A stretch of 39,230 nt of DNA, taken from Candidatus Solibacter usitatus (lineage in GTDB: Bacteria; Acidobacteriota; Terriglobia; Bryobacterales; Bryobacteraceae). The position numbers and the translations under genes were made by a program. The notes under the pieces were generated by a model. The model did not search any database and was not told the DNA's origin. It was given only the letters and a program-made list of their open reading frames with translations. Positions 33,157 through 39,230 of the stretch are shown piece after piece; the stretch's first letter is position 1, and the number at the start of each line of letters is the position of its first letter. The stretch spans positions 1 to 39,230 of the forward strand of contig JACPNO010000018.1 in the NCBI GenBank assembly GCA_016185465.1, written 5' to 3'.

Positions 33157-34749
33157 TTACTGGTTCTGCTTCCCCGGTTCGACCGGCCGTGTGACCGGCG
33201 GGCGATTATTGTCCGCAGGACCGGGCTGCGGACGCGGAGGCGCAACCGGCGGCGGACCCAGAATGACTCCGCCTTGCGGAATGGCAGGCGTGGCAGGCGA
33301 TGGGGGCCTCGCAGGAAGCGGCGGCGTGACCGGTACACGCTCCGGGCGTGGCCGCTCCGGCGGATTCACCACCACAATTCCGGTGTAGACCGGAACCGGA
33401 TAATAAACCTCGATCGGGTCGGGCACCGGCAGCGGAACACTCTGCGTCGGCGCAAAGGCTTCGACGCGAGGCGCGGGCGGGGCCGGTGGCTCAACTGGGA
33501 TTTCGGGAAGCGGCGCCGGCGGCGCTTCTGCCGCAGTAACGCCCGGCGGCGCATATACCGCATCTGGAAATACCACGCGCGCATTCGCGGCGCCGGATTC
33601 CGGTCGATCGATATCCAGGCGCAGCGCAGCCAGCGCGGGCGAGGGCGGAGCGATCACGAACACGGCTGCAGCCAGCGGATCGCGCGGCTTGTCGGGCTCA
33701 TCGCCCGGTAGCAGCTCGCGTGCATCCGCTGCCCAGCGAGCAAAAGTCGTATGAGCTTTCAAATACTGCCGGGGCGTCACGCGCGCATCCCAGGTCTCAC
33801 CGGGCGCGAGCGGTCCCCAACCCAGCCAGGTGCGGTCGCGCAGCCAATACACATCGCCGGGTTTGAAAACATTGCCGCCCGGCGCCCAGACCCATGCCGA
33901 CGCACTCTGCGCGATCCAACGCCCGTAGTGAAAGGGCAGCCATCCCCACGGCTCGGCGGCGATCCAGGTGAAGCCGACCCCGTCGTACCATTTCCAGACG
34001 CCATCGCGGAACGGAATCCATCCCTGCGGAACGTTGGGTTTCCATACGGCGCCGTATTCCTTGGTATCGATCCAGACGCCATCGCGGTCCAGATCCTGCA
34101 GCCCGTATTGCAAGCCATGCGCGTGCTTCGACGCGACGCTTGTGCTCAGCAGAAGATCGCGCTCATCGCTCCAGCGGTCCGCGTCCAGGCCGGTAATTTC
34201 GCGGTACAGAAAAAAGCGAGCCGAACGGGGAACCTCGACGCGCGCCATGTGCCCTTCTTTCAAATCAAGCTCGACGCCGGGCGAGGAAAATTTAACCAGC
34301 CCCTCGATCACCGCAATCTGGCTCCAGCCATCACGCGCTTCCAGACGAATGCGCGAGCCGCGGCGCAGAGAAATCTGCGCGCCCGGCAGGGCCAGAATGA
34401 GCGCATCGCGCGCGCCGGGTTCACCGGTGAAGTAGGCCACGCCGCGCTCGAGCGTGAGCAAAGTTACACGCTGGCCGGTCGAAAGGCGGGTGTAATCGGA
34501 AACGCGCGCCTGCGATTCGCCCGCCAAACGCAGCACGCTTCCCTCGTCCAGCTCGATCTCAATCTTGCCGGATACCGCCGTTCGCACCCAGGAGGATTCC
34601 ACCAGCGGCATGTTGCGCATGGCCGGCTGCCACGCGTCGACGGCGTGAACTTGGATTTCAACCGGCCCCTCTATTTCGCCAATGCGGGCAAAGCGGGTGG
34701 GGCCGGCGAAAACCGCTAGAGGCATCAGCCACAAAAGCAGCGCTCTCAT
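33157..34749 (-). CDS. Secreted FecR/DUF6600-like protein with Trp-rich middle and Pro-rich tail
   Basis: This 530-residue protein has a signal peptide (~1-16). A FecR-like beta region with inner repeats follows (~20-180, including GSVLRL and RGSRIRLEARD), then a Trp-rich region (~220-320) with repeated W-x-P and P-x-G-W-x-P-F segments like DUF6600. A long Pro-rich tail (about 370-530) ends in many P-x-P repeats. It probably sits in the periplasm or on the surface. The tail may span the cell wall or act as a flexible linker. I chose the ATG at 34749 because a perfect GGAGGT lies just upstream. The frame is open without a stop to 36003, but that part lies antisense to RNase R and is not believed. 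Confidence 0.85.
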   Translation of the reverse strand: MRALLLWLMPLAVFAGPTRFARIGEIEGPVEIQVHAVDAWQPAMRNMPLVESSWVRTAVSGKIEIELDEGSVLRLAGESQARVSDYTRLSTGQRVTLLTLERGVAYFTGEPGARDALILALPGAQISLRRGSRIRLEARDGWSQIAVIEGLVKFSSPGVELDLKEGHMARVEVPRSARFFLYREITGLDADRWSDERDLLLSTSVASKHAHGLQYGLQDLDRDGVWIDTKEYGAVWKPNVPQGWIPFRDGVWKWYDGVGFTWIAAEPWGWLPFHYGRWIAQSASAWVWAPGGNVFKPGDVYWLRDRTWLGWGPLAPGETWDARVTPRQYLKAHTTFARWAADARELLPGDEPDKPRDPLAAAVFVIAPPSPALAALRLDIDRPESGAANARVVFPDAVYAPPGVTAAEAPPAPLPEIPVEPPAPPAPRVEAFAPTQSVPLPVPDPIEVYYPVPVYTGIVVVNPPERPRPERVPVTPPLPARPPSPATPAIPQGGVILGPPPVAPPRPQPGPADNNRPPVTRPVEPGKQNQ

Positions 34750-34821
34750 TGGACCTCCGCGCAAGGATTGACGCTTCGCCATGTACAAGCGTGGGCGCAA
34801 AATCGTGCCACCATTGTCAGT

Positions 34822-37110
34822 ATGACGGATTCGGGTTTGATCGAGCGCATCGCCCGCTTGCCGCACGCCAGGGCAAATTTCAAGCAACTGGTGCGTGAAT
34901 TCGGCGTTCGCGGCGAAGATCGCGAAGCGCTGGAAGCCGCCTTGACGCGGCTCGCGGCACGCGGCGAACTGGTTGAATTCCGCTCCGGCCACTATGCCCT
35001 CACCCGGGGCAGCCGCGAATTCGCCGTGGGCCGCATCCAGCGCCATCGCAACGGTTTTGGCTTCCTGATTCCCGACCATCCGCCGCAAGGCGTCAGCGGC
35101 GACATTTACATCCCAGCGGATTCGGCGGCAATGGCCATGCACGGCGACCGCGCCCTGGTCCGCATCTCGCGCATTGAGGCCAGCGGCCGCGCCGACGGCG
35201 AAATTCTCAAGGTCCTCAAACGCGCGCATCCCACCGTGGTGGGCGAGTTTCAGATTAAGCGCGGCGGTTTTTTTGTGGTGCCGCAAGACTCGCGTTTGGA
35301 GCAATGGATCGAAATTCCCGCCGACATGGCGCTGCCTGCATCCGCCGTGCAGATCGACCGCATCGGCGCCAAGCCGCTCGAGATTACGAGCGCGGAAAAT
35401 CTCGCCGGCATGATCGTCAACGTCGAAGTGCTCGAATTTCCCGAAGGCGATGAGCGCGCCGTTGGCCGCGTGGTCGAAGTGCTGGGACGCCCCGGCGATT
35501 TCGGCATCGACGTCGAGATCGTGATCCGCAAACACCACCTGCCGCATCATTTTCCGCCAGAAGTGGTCGAGCAGGCGCAGGCCATGCCGAATGTCATCGC
35601 GCAGAGCGAACTCGAAGGCCGCCGCGATTTTCGCGAATTCGATATCGTCACCATCGATGGCATCACGGCTCGCGATTTCGATGATGCCGTCTGGGTGGAT
35701 CGCCTGGCTAACGGCAATTTCGCCCTGCACGTTCACATCGCCGACGTCGGCCACTATGTGCGCCCGGGCACGCCCATCGATGTCGAAGCCCGCCTGCGCG
35801 GCACCAGTGTTTATTTTCCCGATCGCGCCGTGCCCATGCTGCCGTTCGAGCTTTCGACCAACTTGTGCTCGCTCGTTCCCCACGTCGACCGGCTGGTGCT
35901 TTCGGCGCTGTTGGAATTCGATCATCGCGGCGATCTGGTGGCGCAGGAGTTTCACCGCGGTGTGATTCGCAGCGCCGAGCGCATGACCTATACCGACGTC
36001 CACCTGCTTCTTGAGGGTGACGCCGGGCTGCGGGAGCGCTACAAGCCGCTGGTAGCGCGCTTTGAGCTGATGCGCGAGCTGGCCCTGATACTCAACCAGA
36101 AGCGCGTGCGCCGCGGCTCGATCGACTTCGATCTGCCTGAGCCGCTCATTGAGTTCGATGAATGGGGCGCGATGACCGGTGTCTCACGCTCGCCCCGCAA
36201 CATCGCGCACCGCATCATCGAGGAATTCATGCTGGCGGCCAACGAAGCTGTGGCGGCTCACCTGGAAGCAACGGGCAATGCGTCCATCTACCGAATCCAC
36301 GAGCCGCCTGAGCCGCGGCGCGTCATGGAATTCGAAGAAGTTGCCGCGCATTTTGGCTACTCGCTGGGCGGCGGCGCCATCGCGGTAAAAAAGTTCGCGT
36401 ACTCGGACAAAAAACGCGACGGCCGGCGGCAGCGAAAAGAAGTCGTGGTGCCGCAGGCAACGACCACCATTTCATCGCGCCACTACCAGAAGCTGGTCGC
36501 CAAGATCGAAGGCAAGCCGGAGGAACGTATCCTGAGCTACCTGATGCTGCGCTCGCTGCGCCAGGCCCGATATAGCACCGATAACGTCGGCCATTATGCG
36601 CTGGCGGCGGACTTCTACACCCATTTCACTTCGCCCATTCGGCGCTATCCGGATTTGATCGTACACCGGCTGCTGGCCGCCGCATTCGAGAAGCGCGCGT
36701 ATTCGACGCCCGCCGATCTGGCGTCGATCGCCGAGGAGTGTTCGCTATCCGAGCGCCGCGCCGCCGACGCCGAACGCGAGCTGGTGGAGTGGAAAAAAGC
36801 CAAGTTCATGAGTGAGCGACTGGGCGACGAGTTCGGCGCGCTCATCATCAGCGCGACAAAATTCGGCCTGTTCGTCGAGCTGGAGAATTTGTTTGTGGAG
36901 GGGCTGGTCCCGATCGACACGCTGCCCGGCGACCGCTACACCTATCACGAAAACGTACGAAAAATCATCGGCCAGCGCTCGCGCCGCCAGTTTTCCATCG
37001 GCGACAGCGTGCGCGTAATTCTGGATCGCGTGGATTCAGTGGATCAGAAAATACAATTTTCAATCATAGGTAGGGGCGGGTTTCAAACCCGCCCGCGTGG
37101 ATCTATTTGA
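34822..37110 (+). CDS. rnr: Ribonuclease R (RNB family)
   Basis: This 762-residue 3'-5' exoribonuclease should degrade structured RNA. An N-terminal winged-helix-like region is followed by cold-shock-type domains (~60-240), the RNB catalytic domain (~250-590) and an S1 domain near the C-terminus. The RNB metal site is D279-G-I-T-A-R-D285-F-D287-D288, all present. I chose the ATG at 34822; a TTG at 34768 is in frame, but the N-terminus then looks unlike the family. The last ~14 codons, after IQFSII, are encoded by a palindromic repeat (see 37071-37097), so the tail is probably not native. The stop overlaps the end of the DapA-family gene by eight bases. Confidence 0.95.
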   Translation: MTDSGLIERIARLPHARANFKQLVREFGVRGEDREALEAALTRLAARGELVEFRSGHYALTRGSREFAVGRIQRHRNGFGFLIPDHPPQGVSGDIYIPADSAAMAMHGDRALVRISRIEASGRADGEILKVLKRAHPTVVGEFQIKRGGFFVVPQDSRLEQWIEIPADMALPASAVQIDRIGAKPLEITSAENLAGMIVNVEVLEFPEGDERAVGRVVEVLGRPGDFGIDVEIVIRKHHLPHHFPPEVVEQAQAMPNVIAQSELEGRRDFREFDIVTIDGITARDFDDAVWVDRLANGNFALHVHIADVGHYVRPGTPIDVEARLRGTSVYFPDRAVPMLPFELSTNLCSLVPHVDRLVLSALLEFDHRGDLVAQEFHRGVIRSAERMTYTDVHLLLEGDAGLRERYKPLVARFELMRELALILNQKRVRRGSIDFDLPEPLIEFDEWGAMTGVSRSPRNIAHRIIEEFMLAANEAVAAHLEATGNASIYRIHEPPEPRRVMEFEEVAAHFGYSLGGGAIAVKKFAYSDKKRDGRRQRKEVVVPQATTTISSRHYQKLVAKIEGKPEERILSYLMLRSLRQARYSTDNVGHYALAADFYTHFTSPIRRYPDLIVHRLLAAAFEKRAYSTPADLASIAEECSLSERRAADAERELVEWKKAKFMSERLGDEFGALIISATKFGLFVELENLFVEGLVPIDTLPGDRYTYHENVRKIIGQRSRRQFSIGDSVRVILDRVDSVDQKIQFSIIGRGGFQTRPRGSI
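37071..37097. repeat. Palindromic GGGCGGGTTT / AAACCCGCCC repeat at the 3' end of rnr
   Basis: GGGCGGGTTT (37074-37083) and AAACCCGCCC (37085-37094) form a perfect ten-base inverted repeat with a one-base centre. It resembles the dispersed GGGGCGGGTTT-type palindromes of many genomes. It lies inside the rnr frame and could also act as a hairpin between the convergent genes. Confidence 0.7.
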
Positions 37111-38107
37111 GCCACTCATCAAGATGCTCGCGCACAAACGCATCGTCGCTAAGATGCGGGTACGCCGCGCACACACGGTCAATCTCCTGAGACTGTCCAG
37201 GCGAAAGGTCCTCCGCCGGATTCAGACACCAGCGCCCTACCAAGAGGCCTTGCCGGCGCAACACTTCGTGCACGCCCGCGATCGCTCCGTGGTATTGATT
37301 CGCCGCATCAAACAGAGCCGCGTTGGCATCGGTAATCTGGGTACCGATCGCTAGCAGGTCGGCCGACGCGCTCTCAACGTGAATGCGCTCCAGCAACTCG
37401 ACGGCGCGCAGCGTCCACACGGCCCAGTGCCCAAGCAGGCCGCCCACCATCCGCAGCGTCCGCTCTGCAAAACCAAACGGCGTCACCAGATCGCCCACGA
37501 TATTGTCGTCATTGCCCGTGTAGAGCGCGATCTCTGAGGCGCGTCCCGAGTCCGCCACGGCGCGAATCACGTCCAGCGTCTGGTACCGGTTGAACGGAGC
37601 GATTTTGATCGCCACCACATTTTCGATTTCCGCGAAGCCGCGCCAAAAGTCAACCGGCAGCTCCCGCCCGCCTACCGCCGGCTGCAGGTAGAAGCCAAAC
37701 AACGGAATCACCGCGGCCACCGCGCGCGCGTGCTCCAGCAGCTCCGGAACACTTGCATCGGGAAGGGCAGCCAGGCTCAGCAGTCCGGTGTGATAGCCGC
37801 ACTCAATGGCGAGCTCGGCTTCCCGCACTGCCTGTGGCGTCGCTCCCACGATTCCAGCCACGGCCACGGCATCCCGCCCGCGCATTTCCTGCATGGCCAA
37901 TTCGAGCACCGGCCGGAACATCCCGCGGCCGGGCTCGTGAATTTCGAATTGCGTGGTGTGGACACCGACGGCGGCACCGCCCGCGCCGGCCGCCAGATAG
38001 TAGCGTGTGAGCGCGCGCTGGCGCCGCTCGTCTATCTTGCGCTCGGCTGTCAGCGCCAACGGATGCGCCGGAATGACGATGCCGCGCTGTAGTTTTTCGC
38101 GCCACAT
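37103..38107 (-). CDS. Dihydrodipicolinate synthase (DapA)-family aldolase
   Basis: This 334-residue TIM-barrel protein is of the class I aldolase DapA/NAL family. A Schiff-base lysine is visible in V-A-I-K-I-A-P-F, and the tyrosine in G-F-Y-L-Q-P corresponds to the family's active-site Tyr. It probably joins or splits a keto acid such as pyruvate or a 2-keto-3-deoxy sugar acid. It is longer than DapA itself (about 290), with an N-terminal stretch and a C-terminal extension, so I do not assign lysine synthesis. The ATG at 38107 shares one base with the stop of the epimerase-family gene. It overlaps the rnr end by eight bases. Confidence 0.85.
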   Translation of the reverse strand: MWREKLQRGIVIPAHPLALTAERKIDERRQRALTRYYLAAGAGGAAVGVHTTQFEIHEPGRGMFRPVLELAMQEMRGRDAVAVAGIVGATPQAVREAELAIECGYHTGLLSLAALPDASVPELLEHARAVAAVIPLFGFYLQPAVGGRELPVDFWRGFAEIENVVAIKIAPFNRYQTLDVIRAVADSGRASEIALYTGNDDNIVGDLVTPFGFAERTLRMVGGLLGHWAVWTLRAVELLERIHVESASADLLAIGTQITDANAALFDAANQYHGAIAGVHEVLRRQGLLVGRWCLNPAEDLSPGQSQEIDRVCAAYPHLSDDAFVREHLDEWLK

Positions 38108-39114
38108 CAGAATCGGCCGTCCCGCACTTCGAAGTGAGTGGGTTTGTCCAACGTCGCGCCGCCGCTGGCGATCCAGTCCGCCGTCCATTCGATCATCTGT
38201 TCTACGGTCACCGAGGGAACGCCAAGCAACGAATGACAGCGCGCCGCATTGCTTAGTAGAGCGGAATCCGATTCCATGCCCTGGTAAACCGGCTCCATGC
38301 CGAAACGATCCGCAAAGCGCCGCGCGGCGGAGCGCACGGAGAGTGCCTCAGGCCCGGTGACGTTCAGCACAGCAGGCGGCGATTGCGCGAGCGTGAAGGC
38401 ACGCAGCGCGACGGAGTTGGCATCGCCCTGCCAGATCACATTAACGTAGCCCATCGTCACATCCACTGGCTGCCGTCCAAAAACCTTGCGGCCAATGTCC
38501 AGCAGCACGCCGTAGCGCAGCTCCACGGCATAATTCAGGCGCAGCAGCGTGACCGGAGTCTTGTAGCGATCCGAGTAGTACTGACAGATTCGCTCCCGGC
38601 CCAGCGCCGATTGCGCGTATTCACCAACCGGCCCGACCGGCGACGTTTCCACCGGGCCGCCGAGCGCGACCGGCGTGAGCGGATAAACATTGCCGGTCGA
38701 AAAAACAACGATGCGTGAATCCCGAAAGCGCTCGCACACCAAACCCGGCAGCAGCGTGTTCATCGCCCAGGTGAGATGTTCGTTGCCGGTCGAGCCGAAT
38801 TTGCGGGCGGCCATGTGAATGACGTTGGCTGCGGACGGCAACTGTGCCAGCGCGCCGGGATCAAGCAGATCAGCTTGCACGGTCTCCACGCCCGCTTCTT
38901 CGAGTTTGCGGCGCGCGGCGGGATCGGAAAAACGCGCCACGCCAATCACGCGCTTCCGCGGACACGCCCTCTTGGCGCGGCGCGCAAGGCTCGGCCCCAT
39001 CTTTCCTGCCACACCCAGAATCAGCAGATCGCCTTCAAGCCGCGCCAGCGCCTGCACGTCGGTTTCCGAGGGCGCGGAGAGGAATTCCTCCAGCTGCGGT
39101 TCGGAGGAAATCAT
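38107..39114 (-). CDS. NAD-dependent epimerase/dehydratase-family protein lacking the YxxxK lysine
   Basis: This 335-residue extended SDR has a Rossmann motif G-V-A-G-K-M-G near the N-terminus, after a leading segment of about 30 residues. The usual catalytic Y-x3-K is Y-A-Q-S-A, so the lysine is missing and classical epimerase activity is doubtful. A S-T-G-N-V-Y segment corresponds to the catalytic Ser/Thr region. It may be a different oxidoreductase or a binding protein. I chose the ATG at 39114, which overlaps the upstream TGA by one base; the frame can be extended to TTG 39117. Its own stop overlaps the DapA-family start. Confidence 0.82.
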   Translation of the reverse strand: MISSEPQLEEFLSAPSETDVQALARLEGDLLILGVAGKMGPSLARRAKRACPRKRVIGVARFSDPAARRKLEEAGVETVQADLLDPGALAQLPSAANVIHMAARKFGSTGNEHLTWAMNTLLPGLVCERFRDSRIVVFSTGNVYPLTPVALGGPVETSPVGPVGEYAQSALGRERICQYYSDRYKTPVTLLRLNYAVELRYGVLLDIGRKVFGRQPVDVTMGYVNVIWQGDANSVALRAFTLAQSPPAVLNVTGPEALSVRSAARRFADRFGMEPVYQGMESDSALLSNAARCHSLLGVPSVTVEQMIEWTADWIASGGATLDKPTHFEVRDGRF

Positions 39115-39230
39115 CAACGCTTGTATCCGATCATGCGCAGAAACTCACGTCGCTTCCTGGCGTCATCCGCCGTCTCGACGCCCATAGGCGAAGCGCCATC
39201 GATCACGCCCAATACCCCTCGCCCCTGCGC
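39114..39230 (-). CDS. C-terminal end of an adenosine-specific-kinase-like (DUF355) protein, partial
   Basis: No start codon is in the window, but the minus strand is open from 39230 to a TGA at 39116-39114, giving 38 residues. The stretch [17 protein letters not shown] followed by FLRMIGYK closely resembles the end of DUF355 (adenosine-specific kinase-like) proteins of about 160 residues, known mostly from archaea and some bacteria. The stop overlaps the next start by one base, so it is the first gene of a DUF355-epimerase-DapA unit. I recall the family by pattern and could not search. Confidence 0.7.
   Translation of the reverse strand, partial: AQGRGVLGVIDGASPMGVETADDARKRREFLRMIGYKR

Noticed and set aside
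34768-34821. TTG start giving RNase R 18 additional residues
   Set aside because: No ribosome site is seen and the added residues do not resemble the family; the ATG at 34822 fits better.
34750-36003. Open frame continuing the minus-strand Trp/Pro-rich gene upstream for 418 codons
   Set aside because: It is antisense to the catalytic part of RNase R, has no domain pattern, and a perfect GGAGGT site marks the start at 34749.
37103-38107. Assigning lysine biosynthesis (dapA) to the DapA-family gene
   Set aside because: It is longer than DapA and lies with an epimerase-like gene rather than lysine genes; the family has many other substrates.

Overview
The window looks like a chromosomal segment of a GC-rich Gram-negative bacterium, most probably an Acidobacteriota member of the Solibacter/Bryobacter type. 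I infer this from the acidobacterial VWFA-type secreted protein, outer-membrane proteins of the TolC and beta-barrel types, a bacillithiol gene (bshB1), a very large secreted di-haem protein with HEAT-like repeats, and the general gene style. No phage, transposase, CRISPR array, tRNA or rRNA was seen. Coding density is very high, and no gene-free stretch exceeds about 200 bases.

Layout. 1-4174: a fragment at the left edge, then a 1324-residue secreted di-haem protein (-). 4241-6753: a zinc alcohol dehydrogenase and a rhamnulokinase (+). 6721-8610: an Rrf2 regulator, clpP and an SDR (-). 8661-11165: comEC (+). 11137-18273: a long minus-strand run of SDR, a frameshifted amidohydrolase, fatty-acid desaturase, small Cys-rich secreted protein, Tat-type multicopper oxidase, TolC-type outer-membrane channel and a VWFA protein. 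18306-19157: an FAH-family hydrolase (+). 19158-22175: an RRM protein, an acetamidase/formamidase and a GMC oxidoreductase (-). 22219-26394: hemD, a Tat-type FMN 2-hydroxyacid dehydrogenase, a hexahaem cytochrome, atpZ, atpI, atpB and atpE (+), nearly all overlapping. 26587-33153: a beta-barrel protein, then an MrfA-type helicase, PfkB kinase, rhomboid protease, glutaredoxin-like protein, bshB1 and an alpha/beta hydrolase (+). 33157-34749: a FecR/Trp-rich/Pro-rich secreted protein (-). 34822-37110: RNase R (+). 37103-39230: a DapA-family protein, an epimerase-family protein and the C-terminal end of an adenosine-specific-kinase-like (DUF355) gene (-).

How the genes may work together. The most unusual unit is the plus-strand run from hemD to atpE. 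It joins haem synthesis, an exported flavin dehydrogenase, a six-haem cytochrome and the membrane part of the ATP synthase through 4-14-base overlaps. The MCO/TolC/Cys-rich protein group looks like a periplasmic copper-handling module. The SDR/FAH pair and the alcohol dehydrogenase/rhamnulokinase pair suggest sugar or sugar-acid breakdown. bshB1 with a CCxC thioredoxin-fold protein points to bacillithiol-based thiol chemistry.

Other patterns: all five convergent gene pairs overlap, abut or are separated by only 3 bases; several divergent genes have a -10-like hexamer 7-10 bases before the ATG (possible leaderless mRNAs); a palindromic repeat forms the last codons of RNase R; and one amidohydrolase is split by an apparent one-base frameshift and then runs in frame into a desaturase. 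All functions are read from sequence motifs without database searches.
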